A model generated the notes under the pieces. That model was not told the origin of the DNA and did not search any database. It saw nothing but the letters and a program-made list of their open reading frames with translations. A stretch of 64,000 bases of DNA from NCBI RefSeq assembly GCF_004342165.1, contig NZ_SMAL01000002.1, forward strand, positions 186,001 through 250,000. The letters run 5' to 3'. The translations under genes were made by a program, and so were the position numbers. This document shows positions 1 through 9,725 of this stretch, piece after piece; the first letter of the stretch is position 1, and each line of letters begins with the position of its first letter. This DNA comes from Natranaerovirga pectinivora (GTDB taxonomy: Bacteria; Bacillota; Clostridia; Lachnospirales; DSM-24629).

Positions 1-1046
1 TAAATTATTCTCTTGCACTTATAATTGGTGCATTAGTTATTGTTTCTTATACATTCTTAGGAGGCTTCCTAGCGGTATGTTGGACTGATTTAATACAAGG
101 GACGTTAATGTTTTTTGCAATTATTATTGTTCCAATAATGGCTATCTCTTCTTTAGGGGGTACTAAAGAAACATTTGATTTAGTATCAACATTTGCTCAG
201 GTACCTGGTGGATTAGGATTAAATGAATGGACTGGATTTGGCAGTATAGGTATATTGACTATTGTTTCTTTTGCTGCTTGGGGTCTTGGTTATTTTGGTC
301 AACCTCATATTTTAACAAGGTTTATGGGTATTAGACATTCAAAAGATGTTAAGCCAGCAAGAAGAATAGCAATCGTTTGGGTAATAATAACTTTAGCGGC
401 AGCGGTATTGGTTGGCGTTATTGGTAAAGCCTACTTATCTTCTGTAATGACTGCTGAACAATTAGGGGCAATAGATGCTGAAAATGTATTTATTATTATG
501 GTTCAAAATTTACTAACAGGACCTATTGCAATGATTTTAGCAGGCGTTATTTTAACAGCTATTCTATCAGCGATTATGAGTACAGCAGATTCTCAATTGC
601 TGGTAACAGCATCTGCAGTTTCAGAAGATATTTGTAAAACCATATTTAAAGACAAATTAACTGAGAAACAGTTAGTATGGATTAGTAGGGCAACAGTAGT
701 TGGTGTAACATTTGTAGCATTTATTATAGCTTTTAATCCAGATAGTTCAGTATTTGATTTAGTAGCTTATGCCTGGGCTGGATTTGGTGCAGCATTCGGA
801 CCTTGTATTTTATTATCTTTATATTGGAAACGTATGAACTGGCAAGGGGCTTTAGCTGGTATTTTATCAGGTGGTATCACTGTCCTTGTTTGGAGAAATA
901 TTATTAAATCATATATAAATTTATATGAAATTGTACCTGCATTTGCAATATCACTTATTCTTATTGTAGTGGTAAGTTTATTAACTACTAAACCTTCTAA
1001 AGAAATTGAAGATGAATTTGACAGTGTATTAACTGCAGATATTTAA
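1..1046 (+). CDS. putP: Sodium/proline symporter, 3' part (N-terminus outside window)
   Basis: The frame is open from the left edge (codons in phase with position 3), so the gene starts before the window. About 347 C-terminal residues are seen, against roughly 490-500 for the family. The visible part contains the FLGGFLAVCWTDLIQG stretch, the WGLGYFGQPHILTRFMGI stretch and the STADSQLLVTASAVSEDI stretch, all typical of PutP in the sodium:solute symporter (SSS) family, with about eight hydrophobic segments. It would import proline driven by Na+, for nutrition or osmoprotection. A strong hairpin terminator follows at once, so it is the last gene of its transcript. The family is well supported; proline as substrate is inferred from PutP-like motifs. 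Confidence 0.88.
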   Translation, partial: NYSLALIIGALVIVSYTFLGGFLAVCWTDLIQGTLMFFAIIIVPIMAISSLGGTKETFDLVSTFAQVPGGLGLNEWTGFGSIGILTIVSFAAWGLGYFGQPHILTRFMGIRHSKDVKPARRIAIVWVIITLAAAVLVGVIGKAYLSSVMTAEQLGAIDAENVFIIMVQNLLTGPIAMILAGVILTAILSAIMSTADSQLLVTASAVSEDICKTIFKDKLTEKQLVWISRATVVGVTFVAFIIAFNPDSSVFDLVAYAWAGFGAAFGPCILLSLYWKRMNWQGALAGILSGGITVLVWRNIIKSYINLYEIVPAFAISLILIVVVSLLTTKPSKEIEDEFDSVLTADI

Positions 1047-1061
1047 AATAAAGCAAAAATT

Positions 1062-1104
1062 AAAGCTTATAATTACCTCAAGGAGTAATTATAAGCTTTT
1101 TTAC
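1062..1104 (+). terminator. Rho-independent terminator after putP
   Basis: Perfect 15-bp stem (AAAGCTTATAATTAC paired with its complement) around an 8-base loop, running into a T-rich tract, 16 bases after the putP stop codon. Confidence 0.85.
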
Positions 1105-1137
1105 TTTATAGGAAGTTCTATTTCCTATAAAGTAAAA
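1099..1137. repeat. Inverted repeat sharing a half-site with a second intergenic copy
   Basis: Arms 1099-1114 and 1122-1137 are perfect 16-bp inverted repeats around a 7-base centre. The stretch 1115-1134 recurs with one mismatch at 44474-44493, after mnmA. It lies directly behind the putP terminator. It may be a second terminator or a short dispersed element; the second copy lacks the left arm. Confidence 0.55.
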
Positions 1138-1176
1138 AGTTGATTAAAAAGCGCGGGTACGGGTGTCACTTTATTA

Positions 1177-1205
1177 TTTAAAATGGGAATACTTTATGAT
1201 ATAAT
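1177..1205 (+). promoter_or_regulatory. Candidate promoter of the AI-2E family gene
   Basis: TATAAT at 1200-1205, 38 bases before the start codon; the -35 at 17-bp spacing (TTTAAA) is weak. Confidence 0.35.
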
Positions 1206-1242
1206 GATTATGGTAAAATTGTAAAATTAAGGAGAAAATAAT

Positions 1243-2463
1243 ATGAAGTATAAATTTGACAAACATTATATAAAAATATCAATTCATATCATTATAACAG
1301 CAGTAATATTATATGGAATAATTTTTGCAATTAATAATATATCAACAATATTTGATTCACTAAAAAATATAGTATCGACGACCATAAATTTATTGGCGCC
1401 ATTAATTATTGGTTTAGTATTGGCTTATTTATTTGATCCTATCGTAAATTTCTATGATAGAAATATTTGTGATAAATTGCATTTCCATCTTAATAATAAG
1501 AAAAAGAGAAGAGTAAAAGTTAAAAAAACAAGATTAGCAGCTACTTCTTTAACATATATTACCATAATTGTTATTTTTATTATAGCTGGTTATGCTATAT
1601 CTTGGAATTTAAAGAATACTGATGGATTTAGAAATGTGGGTAATACAGTAGTGATTGTAGAAGAGTTTGTAAAAGGTTTTAATAATGTGGCTATTCAAGT
1701 ACAAGAAAAATTAAGTGATTTTGGATTGGTTAATCAAGGAGAAGAATTGGTGGACACAATTATTAGAACGGTTACTTCAGCTGTTCAGGCAATAGGAACT
1801 CAAGTTATTGGCTTTATAACAAAATTAGGTGGCTATGTAATAAGTATCGTTATAGGGATAGTCATTAGTTTCTACTTATTAATGGATAAAAAATATTTAT
1901 TAAATGGCTGGAATCGATCTATTAATGCCATATTACCAACTCGTACCTCAAAAGCTGTTAGAAACATATGGAAGGAAGCAGACTGGATATTGTCAGGCTA
2001 TGTTCGTGGACAATTACTAGATGTACTTATTATGTCTGTCCTTATAAGTATAACATTATTAATTATTGGCGTTGACTTTGCAATTGTTATTGGTATTATA
2101 TCCGGGTTTGCTAATTTGATTCCTTTAGTTGGTTCTATTGTTGCGACAATAATGGCCGTATTGGTTGCTTTAGTTGGCGATAATCCAATGAAAGCAGTAT
2201 ATGCTTTAGTAACTCTTTTAATTCTACAGCAAATTGATGGGAATATCATTGTACCGAAAGTAGTTGGCGAGAATGTAAATTTAAATCCACTTATGGTACT
2301 CTTAGCAATTTTTATATTTGGTTCATTATTTGGTGTGCTGGGTATGATTGTTGCAGTTCCTATCACAGCTTTATTTAAGCATTTCTATGTACAATATATT
2401 GACTATAGGCTTAAAGAAAAGGAAAGAAAAGAGAAAGAAAAAAGAAAAGAAAAGCTTACGTAA
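1243..2463 (+). CDS. AI-2E family transporter (PerM/YtvI-like membrane protein)
   Basis: The 406-residue protein has about seven to eight membrane segments and the family's usual order: two N-terminal helices, a soluble insert (about 120-180), then a C-terminal bundle. The conserved ISGFANLIPLVGSI and GNIIVPKVVGENVNLNPL regions sit near residues 285-360. Members (formerly UPF0118) are predicted permeases; TqsA exports autoinducer-2 and others are Na+/H+ antiporters, so the substrate here is unknown. The C-terminus is an unusual charged Lys/Glu tail of about 18 residues. The start has AAGGAG eight bases upstream. It is monocistronic, with its own terminator downstream. Confidence 0.85.
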   Translation: MKYKFDKHYIKISIHIIITAVILYGIIFAINNISTIFDSLKNIVSTTINLLAPLIIGLVLAYLFDPIVNFYDRNICDKLHFHLNNKKKRRVKVKKTRLAATSLTYITIIVIFIIAGYAISWNLKNTDGFRNVGNTVVIVEEFVKGFNNVAIQVQEKLSDFGLVNQGEELVDTIIRTVTSAVQAIGTQVIGFITKLGGYVISIVIGIVISFYLLMDKKYLLNGWNRSINAILPTRTSKAVRNIWKEADWILSGYVRGQLLDVLIMSVLISITLLIIGVDFAIVIGIISGFANLIPLVGSIVATIMAVLVALVGDNPMKAVYALVTLLILQQIDGNIIVPKVVGENVNLNPLMVLLAIFIFGSLFGVLGMIVAVPITALFKHFYVQYIDYRLKEKERKEKEKRKEKLT

Positions 2464-2501
2464 AGGCTAAATCTTATCTAAGCAGGGAATTATTAAGAAT
2501 G

Positions 2502-2530
2502 GGGTAGATAGTTAGTATCTACCCTTTTTT
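2502..2530 (+). terminator. Rho-independent terminator
   Basis: GGGTAGATA paired with TATCTACCC around a 5-base loop, followed by six T; it closes the AI-2E family gene. Confidence 0.88.
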
Positions 2531-2690
2531 AATACAATTTTATTAAGCAAATCGTAATAATATATCAGTGTCAGTTTATATCCAAACTTGATATTGTTAT
2601 CTGTATTAATTTTCAAGTAATTCTCATATACATAGTAGTGAAAATCAGTGATGAATTCTTTGGAGATATGCATACAGATAAAACAATATT

Positions 2691-2729
2691 GGAGGTGAAT
2701 GCAGCATAATGCTGCATAGGTATGGATAA
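2691..2729 (+). promoter_or_regulatory. Unusual translation start region: distant SD, palindrome and six-codon overlapping minicistron
   Basis: The strong SD GGAGGTG (2691-2697) is 24 bases from the ATG at 2722, too far for normal use. The 17-base palindrome TGCAGCAT-A-ATGCTGCA (2700-2716) lies between them. An ATG at 2709, 11 bases after the SD, opens a six-codon frame (MLHRYG, stop 2727-2729) that overlaps the start of the large gene. Either the hairpin brings the SD close to 2722 or the minicistron couples translation. The sequence is observed; the mechanism is inferred. Confidence 0.45.
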
Positions 2730-5700
2730 GCTATATCATATTGGTGTTGATATTGGTTCCACAACATTAAAAGTTGTAATATTTGATAAGTACAAAAATC
2801 TAATATACAGTAAGTATGAAAGACATTATGCAGATATTAAAAATAAGCTTCAAATGGTAGTATTTGATGCTTATAAGGTCTTAACGAATGTAAATGTGAC
2901 TATAACCATTACAGGATCAGGCGGTATGGGTATAGCTAAGAACATAGGACTTCCTTTTTGCCAAGAAGTTATTGCATCCACTAGAGCCATTAATGAATAT
3001 TTTCCTGAAACCGATGTGGCCATTGAATTAGGAGGAGAAGATGCAAAAATTACTTACTTAAGTAATGGTGTTGAGCAAAGAATGAATGGTACTTGCGCTG
3101 GTGGAACAGGGTCTTTCATCGATCAAATGTCTACTTTATTAAAAGTAGACCCTTTGGGCTTGAATGAACTTGCTAAAAATTATAAAGAAGTTTATCCCAT
3201 TGCTGCTAGATGTGGTGTATTTGCTAAAACAGATGTACAACCTCTATTAAATGAAGGTGTTGCAAAAGAGGATATATCTGTCTCAGTATTACAAGCGGTG
3301 GTAATACAAACCATAAGTGGATTAGCTTGCGGCAGACCTATTCGAGGAAAGGTGGCTTTTATAGGAGGACCTTTACATTTTCTTTCAGAATTAAGAAAAA
3401 GATTTATAGAGGTATTAGACTTAGAAGAGAATAATATTATTTTTCCAAAAAATTCCCAGTTGTATGTAGCCATAGGTGCAGCATTGATATCTCAAGAAGA
3501 GGAGCAGATTCAGTTAAAAGAGATTATTAAAAAAATTGAAAAAAGTACAATAGAAGGCATTAGTAAAGACCATTGTTTACAGCCACTTTTTTCAAGTCAA
3601 GATGAATACAATGAATTCTTATATAGACATCAGAAAAATGAAATTAGTAAAAAAACATTATCTAGTTTTAAAGGAGAATGTTTTTTAGGAATAGATGCAG
3701 GATCTACTACAACAAAAATAGCACTTATTGATATGGAAGGATCACTTCTATTTAGCTATTACGGTAGTAATGAAGGCAATCCCTTAAACTCAACTATTAA
3801 TGTTTTAAAAGAGATGTATGGAGCAATGCCTAAAAATGCAAAAATTGTGAATTCAGTGGTTACTGGTTATGGAGAGGCATTATTAAAGTCAGCATTAAAT
3901 ATTGATATTGGAGAAATAGAAACAATAGCCCATTATAAGGCTGCTGACTTCTTTTGTCCTGGTGTGGATTTCATACTAGATATTGGTGGTCAAGATATGA
4001 AATGTTTGAAGCTTAAAGATGGGGTTATTAACACCATCTTATTAAATGAGGCTTGTTCGTCTGGGTGTGGTTCTTTTTTAGATACCTTTGCTAACTCCTT
4101 AGGTTTGGACATAGATCAATTTGCAAATGAAGCTCTCTTTTCTAGCAAACCAGTGGATTTAGGTTCAAGATGTACTGTTTTTATGAACTCAAGAGTAAAG
4201 CAGGCTCAAAAAGAAGGGGCTACTGTAGGGGATATATCCGCTGGTTTATCTTACTCAGTTATCAAAAATGCCTTATTTAAAGTAATAAAAATAAAAAATT
4301 CTATGGAGTTAGGTGAAAAGATTGTTGTTCAAGGAGGGACATTTTTTAATAATGCTGTTCTAAGATGTTTTGAACGGTTATCAGAAAGAGAGGCTATTCG
4401 ACCGGATATAGCTGGAATAATGGGTGCTTTTGGAGCAGCCTTATTAGCAAAAGAAAGATATGTAGAAGGGTACGAAACTAAGATTCTACAAAGTGAGGCA
4501 TTAGGTAACTTTAATATTCGTTCTCAGGTATCAAGATGCAAATTATGTTCAAATAATTGTTTGTTAACAGTCCAAAAATTCAATAATGGGGATAAGTTTA
4601 TATCAGGTAATAGATGTGACAGGGGAGCAGGAAAAATTAGTAACAAAAAAGGGTCACCTAATATATATGAATACAAATACAAGAGACTTTTTGATTACAA
4701 ACCACTAACTATGGAAAATGCTATAAGAGGTCGGGTTGGCATACCAAGAGTTCTAAATATGTTTGAGAATTATCCTTTCTGGTTTACATTTTTTACAGAA
4801 CTAGGGTATAGGGTAGAGGTATCTGATGAATCATCTGGAAAAATTTACGAGAAAGGCATAGAAACAATACCATCAGAATCAGTTTGTTTTCCAGGAAAAA
4901 TGGTCCATGGACATATTACGAATCTTGTAGAAAAGGGGATTGATTTTATCTTTTATCCCTGTTTAACCCATTCAGAGAAAGAATTCAAGGATGCAGGCAA
5001 TCACTTTAATTGCCCTATTGTTATTTCTTACCCTGAAGTGATCAAAAATAATATGGACATATTAAGAGAAAGAAATATTAACTTTATGAAACCTTTTTTA
5101 CCCTTTGATAATGTAAAAAGGCTGATGAAAAGGTTGTATGAAGAGTTAAGTATCTTTGATATTCCTATGGATGAAATAAAAAAAAGTGTTAACAGCGCAT
5201 ATAAAGAACAGTATTTATTTAAAAAGGATATACAGAAATATGGAGAAGATGCCCTTAAATATATTGAAGAAAATGGTATAAAAGGTGTTGTATTGGCGGG
5301 AAGGCCCTATCATATTGATCCTTATATAAACCATGGTATACCAGAAATGATTAATTCATTAGATATGGCTGTGCTTACAGAGGACAGTATATCTCATTTG
5401 GGTACAATAAAAAGGCCTCTAAGAGTTGTAGACCAATGGGCCTATCATACAAGACTTTACAGTGCGGCTAGTTACGTTGCCAATGTAGAACACTTAGAAT
5501 TGGTACAGCTAAATTCCTTTGGGTGTGGCCTTGATGCAGTGACAACAGATCAAGTTCAAGAAATTATTAATGAAAACTCTAAAGTTTATACAGCATTAAA
5601 GATTGATGAGGGCAAGAATCTTGGTGCAGCAAGAATAAGACTAAGATCATTAAAAGCAACTCTATTTGAGAGGGAAAAAAATGGGGTCAAGTTACAGAAA

Positions 5701-7005
5701 GTGTATAATTGGTATACAAGAATACCTTTTACAAAAGAAATGAGAAAAAAACATACGATTTTAGTGCCTGAAATGTCCCCAATACATTTTCAATTCTTAA
5801 CAGAGGCTTTTTCTCATTCAGGATATCATTTAGTTATCCCATCAGTTAGTGCAAAAGCAGTTGATGAAGGGTTGAAATATGTAAATAATGATGCATGTTA
5901 TCCAGCAATAATCGTAATAGGACAATTAATTGAAGCGTTACAATCAGGTCAATATGACTTAAATAATACATCTGTTATGATGTCTCAAACAGGTGGTGGT
6001 TGTAGAGCAACCAACTATATTGGATTTTTAAGAAAAGCATTAAAGGATGCAGGGTTTGAACATATACCTGTTATTTCGTTAAATGCAAATGGCATTGAGA
6101 AAAATCCAGGGTTTAAATTTTCCTTGGGTCTTCTTAACAGAGCTATGATGGCTCTTATATACGGTGACTTATTAATGAGTGTTTTATATCGAGTACGGCC
6201 ATATGAAAAAATAAAAGGTTCTGCAAATGAACTATATGACACGTGGGTTAAACAATGTATACATTCCTTAAAAGTAGTCAATAAGAGGGTTTTTGAAGAA
6301 AACATAAATAATATTGTTAAAGATTTTGAGGCATTAGATATAACCAATGAGATAAAACCTAAGGTTGGATTGGTAGGTGAAATATTGGTTAAGTTTCACC
6401 CTACTGCTAATAATAATGTTGTTAATATTGTTGAGGAAGAGGGAGGAGAAGCTGTTGTTCCTAGCTTAATAGACTTTCTACTCTATTGTGCTTATAATTC
6501 AGATTATAGATATACCCATTTAGCAGGGCATAAACTTGCACAAATATTAGGACATGGGGCAATTAGAATCATAGAGTTTTATATGAAAGCGTACAAAGAA
6601 GCCTTGACCAATAGTGAGCGTTTTTATTCACCAGTATATATAAAAGAAATAGCTTACGGTGCTTCAACGGTTATATCCTTAGGAAATCAAACAGGAGAAG
6701 GTTGGCTTTTGACTGGAGAAATGGTGGAGCTTATTAATAATGGCATAAAAAATATAATCTGTATGCAGCCATTTGCTTGTCTACCCAATCATGTGACAGG
6801 AAAAGGGATGATAAAGGAATTGAAAAGAATTTATCCAGATACAAACATTGTGCCAATAGATTATGACCCAGGTGCCAGCGAAGTTAACCAATTAAATAGG
6901 ATAAAATTGATGATTGGAACAGCTTTTGAAAATTTAAGAAAAGAGTTAGATCAAAAGATTAAGTATAATGAATATGAAGTGGTTGATAAAATAGTTAATG
7001 AATAA
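2722..7005 (+). CDS. Giant 2-hydroxyacyl-CoA dehydratase activase-like protein (two BcrAD/BadFG ATPase modules plus DUF2229 and HgdB-like parts)
   Basis: The 1427-residue protein has two ASKHA ATPase modules of the BadF/BadG/BcrA/BcrD family. Their phosphate loops are VDIGSTTLK (about 8-20) and IDAGSTTTK (about 322-335), and each has the Cys-containing turn that ligates the bridging 4Fe-4S cluster ([17 protein letters not shown]). A Cys cluster beginning CKLCSNNC lies near 606-635. A DUF2229 region follows ([13 protein letters not shown]), then a C-terminal dehydratase-like region with [15 protein letters not shown] near 1055. Activases use ATP to inject electrons into 2-hydroxyacyl-CoA dehydratases. 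Fused proteins of about 1400 residues occur in many Clostridia with no known substrate. No hgdAB-like partner genes are adjacent. Translation start is discussed at 2691-2729. Confidence 0.88.
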   Translation: MDKLYHIGVDIGSTTLKVVIFDKYKNLIYSKYERHYADIKNKLQMVVFDAYKVLTNVNVTITITGSGGMGIAKNIGLPFCQEVIASTRAINEYFPETDVAIELGGEDAKITYLSNGVEQRMNGTCAGGTGSFIDQMSTLLKVDPLGLNELAKNYKEVYPIAARCGVFAKTDVQPLLNEGVAKEDISVSVLQAVVIQTISGLACGRPIRGKVAFIGGPLHFLSELRKRFIEVLDLEENNIIFPKNSQLYVAIGAALISQEEEQIQLKEIIKKIEKSTIEGISKDHCLQPLFSSQDEYNEFLYRHQKNEISKKTLSSFKGECFLGIDAGSTTTKIALIDMEGSLLFSYYGSNEGNPLNSTINVLKEMYGAMPKNAKIVNSVVTGYGEALLKSALNIDIGEIETIAHYKAADFFCPGVDFILDIGGQDMKCLKLKDGVINTILLNEACSSGCGSFLDTFANSLGLDIDQFANEALFSSKPVDLGSRCTVFMNSRVKQAQKEGATVGDISAGLSYSVIKNALFKVIKIKNSMELGEKIVVQGGTFFNNAVLRCFERLSEREAIRPDIAGIMGAFGAALLAKERYVEGYETKILQSEALGNFNIRSQVSRCKLCSNNCLLTVQKFNNGDKFISGNRCDRGAGKISNKKGSPNIYEYKYKRLFDYKPLTMENAIRGRVGIPRVLNMFENYPFWFTFFTELGYRVEVSDESSGKIYEKGIETIPSESVCFPGKMVHGHITNLVEKGIDFIFYPCLTHSEKEFKDAGNHFNCPIVISYPEVIKNNMDILRERNINFMKPFLPFDNVKRLMKRLYEELSIFDIPMDEIKKSVNSAYKEQYLFKKDIQKYGEDALKYIEENGIKGVVLAGRPYHIDPYINHGIPEMINSLDMAVLTEDSISHLGTIKRPLRVVDQWAYHTRLYSAASYVANVEHLELVQLNSFGCGLDAVTTDQVQEIINENSKVYTALKIDEGKNLGAARIRLRSLKATLFEREKNGVKLQKVYNWYTRIPFTKEMRKKHTILVPEMSPIHFQFLTEAFSHSGYHLVIPSVSAKAVDEGLKYVNNDACYPAIIVIGQLIEALQSGQYDLNNTSVMMSQTGGGCRATNYIGFLRKALKDAGFEHIPVISLNANGIEKNPGFKFSLGLLNRAMMALIYGDLLMSVLYRVRPYEKIKGSANELYDTWVKQCIHSLKVVNKRVFEENINNIVKDFEALDITNEIKPKVGLVGEILVKFHPTANNNVVNIVEEEGGEAVVPSLIDFLLYCAYNSDYRYTHLAGHKLAQILGHGAIRIIEFYMKAYKEALTNSERFYSPVYIKEIAYGASTVISLGNQTGEGWLLTGEMVELINNGIKNIICMQPFACLPNHVTGKGMIKELKRIYPDTNIVPIDYDPGASEVNQLNRIKLMIGTAFENLRKELDQKIKYNEYEVVDKIVNE

Positions 7006-7009
7006 AAGA

Positions 7010-7035
7010 CAGCAGAGTATAGTCTCTGCTGTTTT
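7010..7035 (+). terminator. Rho-independent terminator
   Basis: CAGCAGAG paired with CTCTGCTG around a 6-base loop, then four T, five bases after the stop codon. Confidence 0.8.
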
Positions 7036-7095
7036 AAATTTAGGGAAGCTTATGCTCTTATTTCCAAGGAACATAAGTTTCCCAAGTTTAAATTT
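7036..7095 (-). terminator. Probable terminator for the minus-strand ABC operon
   Basis: Imperfect long inverted repeat: arm 7036-7054 pairs with 7072-7095, with a 5-base bulge. It lies between convergent genes, just past the stop of the minus-strand permease. The minus-strand reading ends in an A/T-rich arm rather than a clean U-run. Confidence 0.5.
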
Positions 7096-7102
7096 TGTTT
7101 TG

Positions 7103-7900
7103 TTAAATAGGCAAATCTTTTTTATCAAATATTATAATACCACTAACATATAAAACAGTGGCAATAATTGCAAAAACAAACATACCCACATATGCGAAGG
7201 CATCTCCAGCAAACAACCTTTCAGGGTTAAAAAGGGCATATAATGAAAGGTTACCAATCCAGTTCAACTGCTCACCAGAATCCCCAAGCATTTGAAGAAT
7301 AACAAAGCCTATAGGAATACCAGCTCCTAGTCCTAGGCTATGTCTTGTTTCGTTAGCAAAACAAGAGGCAAAGAAACAAATACTGTTTATAGCATAGTAG
7401 AGAAGTAAGGCATAGAGGTTAAGTAGCAGGAACTTACCTATTTCTAATTGACCAGGAAACATAGTTGATGAAAGAATTAATGCAATGATGGTTATATACA
7501 CAAATAATGTTGTTATTGAAATAATGCTAAACAATGCTTGAGTGGTAGCAATTTTTTTTCTTGAATTTGATGTAGAAATTAAATAGGCCATACTACCTTT
7601 ATCTACTTGACTGGCAATAAGTCTATGGTTAACCACTATAGTAAGTATCATAGGAAACATAAACAATAACATACTATATAAAGTACCTGATATAAATGTA
7701 AGTAAAGTTGTTCCGAAATTAAAGCCTAATGCATCTATTAATTCTTTTGGCATTGCATCCATCATAGCCATAAGCCCTTCAGCGCTTTCAGGATCAAACA
7801 TTGTTAGCATAATAGAATAGTAAAAAGTATAAATGGCTGCCATTAGTATCCATATAAAACGATTGTTTTTAATATTTGCTTTAAATAATGTATAGGACAT
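7103..7900 (-). CDS. ABC-2 type transporter permease
   Basis: The 265-residue protein has about six hydrophobic segments, beginning with a short cytoplasmic MSYTLFKANIKNNRF stretch, as is usual for ABC-2 permeases of small drug or peptide exporters. The start is set at 7900, where AAGGAGGG lies eight bases upstream; a longer in-frame reading to 7945 overlaps the ATPase gene and lacks an SD. It follows the ATPase gene by one base, so the two form an operon. Substrate unknown; drug, peptide or lipid export is usual. A TetR regulator is encoded divergently. Confidence 0.8.
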   Translation of the reverse strand: MSYTLFKANIKNNRFIWILMAAIYTFYYSIMLTMFDPESAEGLMAMMDAMPKELIDALGFNFGTTLLTFISGTLYSMLLFMFPMILTIVVNHRLIASQVDKGSMAYLISTSNSRKKIATTQALFSIISITTLFVYITIIALILSSTMFPGQLEIGKFLLLNLYALLLYYAINSICFFASCFANETRHSLGLGAGIPIGFVILQMLGDSGEQLNWIGNLSLYALFNPERLFAGDAFAYVGMFVFAIIATVLYVSGIIIFDKKDLPI

Positions 7901-7901
7901 A

Positions 7902-8783
7902 TTATTTTCCCTCCTTACTATAGTAACGCATAAAGATATGTTCAAGCGTTTGTACAGAAGTGTCTATATCCGTTACTTGGCAATTGGATAAAGTGGTAAG
8001 CAAATGACTATAGTCGCCTGTTACAATAATTTCCACTTTGTTATCGTCTGCTGTTTTAAACTCTAAGCCACTATTCTTAATTTTATCAATCTCTGCCTTG
8101 TTTGCAAAAGTAATAAAAAAGCTTTTTTCTAGAGAGGCTTTAAGGGTTTTTATATCTTCTACGGCAACAATTTTTCCATCTCTAATAATAGCAACTCTTT
8201 CACAAGTTTTATCTACTTCATCAAACATATGAGAAGACATCAGAATGGTTTTTCCACGATTTCTTTCTTCTACAATTAACTCCACAAATCTTTTTTGCAT
8301 CAATGGATCAAGTCCGCTAGTTGGTTCATCTAAAATAATTACTTCAGGGTCATGCATAAAGGCTGCAATTAAACCAACTTTTTGCTTCATTCCTTTTGAC
8401 ATCTTGCGAATTTTACGATCGCTTTCAAGTTCAAACCATTCAATAAGTTTGCTTTGGCGATTGCTATCGTAAACACCGCGCATATCTGCAATGAATTTTA
8501 AAAACTGTAAGCCTGTCATGTTATCAAAAAAGGCTATTTCTCCTGGAACATACCCAAGTTTCTCTTGGATTGTTGCAGCTTCTGTACGACAGTCTAGTCC
8601 ATTAATGGTAGCGCTACCGCTAGTTGGATTTGTAAATCCCATTAAGTTACGAATGGTTGTGGTTTTTCCTGCTCCGTTAGGACCTAAGAACCCAAATACT
8701 TCTCCCTTTTTTACGTCAAAGGACACATCAAAAATACCTTTTCCGCTTGGATAAATCTTAGTAAGAGATTTTACTTCAATCAT
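7902..8783 (-). CDS. ABC transporter ATP-binding protein (ABC-2 exporter)
   Basis: The 293-residue ATPase shows Walker A GPNGAGKTT (about 36-44), the signature SKGMKQK, Walker B VIILDEPTSGLD and a C-terminal accessory region of about 70 residues, as in CcmA/DrrA-like exporters. The start at 8783 has AAAGGAGT and then GGAGATA directly upstream; an in-frame GTG at 8792 overlaps the SD and is unlikely. It is the first gene of the two-gene exporter operon, transcribed from a good promoter (TTGACA-17-TATTAT) that overlaps probable TetR operators. Confidence 0.9.
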   Translation of the reverse strand: MIEVKSLTKIYPSGKGIFDVSFDVKKGEVFGFLGPNGAGKTTTIRNLMGFTNPTSGSATINGLDCRTEAATIQEKLGYVPGEIAFFDNMTGLQFLKFIADMRGVYDSNRQSKLIEWFELESDRKIRKMSKGMKQKVGLIAAFMHDPEVIILDEPTSGLDPLMQKRFVELIVEERNRGKTILMSSHMFDEVDKTCERVAIIRDGKIVAVEDIKTLKASLEKSFFITFANKAEIDKIKNSGLEFKTADDNKVEIIVTGDYSHLLTTLSNCQVTDIDTSVQTLEHIFMRYYSKEGK

Positions 8784-8831
8784 TATCTCCACTCCTTTTA
8801 TTTGAAAAAATATGTAACAAAAATTATTACT

Positions 8832-8914
8832 GTTATATAATATCAGATAGTTATTTTTTTGTCAAGAGATTATATAACCATTCCTTGACGTGTTATATAA
8901 TTATATAATAAAAT
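8832..8914. promoter_or_regulatory. Divergent promoters with three GTTATATAAT operator half-sites
   Basis: Minus-strand promoter TTGACA (8860-8865) with TATTAT (8837-8842) at 17 bp drives the exporter. Plus-strand TTGACG (8885-8890) with TAAAAT (8909-8914) at 18 bp drives the TetR gene. The 10-mer GTTATATAAT occurs at 8832-8841 and 8892-8901, and inverted at 8869-8878, overlapping both promoters. This is a likely TetR operator set allowing joint control. Confidence 0.65.
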
Positions 8915-8934
8915 ATACTTGAGGTGACATAATT

Positions 8935-9531
8935 ATGAATGGATTTGAAAAGCGTAGAGAAATTAAAAAAAATCAAATTATAGATGCACTTAAAGATTTG
9001 GTAATGGTTCGAAATTTTAAAGATATAGGTGTACGTGAAATAGCAGAGCGTGCAGGTGTTTCTCCAGCTTCCATTTATAACTTTTTTGGAAATAAAGATG
9101 AATTAGCAAAAGAGGTTTTTTATAAATATATGGAAGATGTAGGAGAAGAATTCAATATTATGGTTGATTCAGACTTACCTTTTAAGGAAAAAGTTAAAAG
9201 AATGTTTGATGACTCAATAAAATATCAAGAAAAGCTAAATGCTGAAGGCCTTCAGAATTTTGTATTAGAAGATCCTGCTTTTAAAAAGCATGTAGAAGAA
9301 TATGCGCATAAGGTAACCATTCCAATGATGGTGAGATTAATTGATCAAGGGAAAGCCGAAGGGTATATCTCTAATGCGATCTCTATCAATACCATTATGT
9401 TGTTCACAAGTGCCCTTGCCAATATGTTTAGCAATCCTGAGATTAGAAATTATTGTGATATTGAAACAAGAAAAGAGTTGACACAGCTATTTTTATATGG
9501 GGTTTTTGGTGATGACAATAATACAAATTAG
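8935..9531 (+). CDS. TetR/AcrR family transcriptional regulator
   Basis: The 198-residue protein has an N-terminal TetR helix-turn-helix (about 12-58: VREIAERAGVSPASIYNFFGNKDEL) and a helical C-terminal ligand-binding region without an obvious subfamily signature. The SD GAGGTG is seven bases before the ATG. It is divergent from the ABC-2 exporter, with shared inverted 10-mers in the intergenic region, so it most likely represses the exporter and itself until an exported compound binds. The inducer is unknown. Confidence 0.88.
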   Translation: MNGFEKRREIKKNQIIDALKDLVMVRNFKDIGVREIAERAGVSPASIYNFFGNKDELAKEVFYKYMEDVGEEFNIMVDSDLPFKEKVKRMFDDSIKYQEKLNAEGLQNFVLEDPAFKKHVEEYAHKVTIPMMVRLIDQGKAEGYISNAISINTIMLFTSALANMFSNPEIRNYCDIETRKELTQLFLYGVFGDDNNTN

Positions 9532-9622
9532 CAAAGAAGGTTGTTAGTAAGAAAGATACATTAAAAGAGCTAATAAATTTATTCAAAAAGATAATGAAGT
9601 AATATACTTTGTCGGTTTAATG

Positions 9623-9631
9623 TGGTATAAT
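9623..9631 (+). promoter_or_regulatory. Extended -10 promoter of the amino acid permease
   Basis: TGG followed by TATAAT at 9626-9631, 95 bases before the start codon; no good -35, which is acceptable for an extended -10 element. The 9532-9725 gap holds nothing else recognised. Confidence 0.45.
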
Positions 9632-9725
9632 ATTGCTACAAAAAGACTTAAATTAGGCATTAAATGGCTATAAACGGCATAATTTAAGTAGAAAGTAATA
9701 TTAAACTAAAAAGGGGACAGGTATT

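Noticed and set aside
1998-2366. Minus-strand open frame inside the AI-2E family gene
   Set aside because: Lies wholly within a well-supported gene, has no SD or motifs; a shadow frame.
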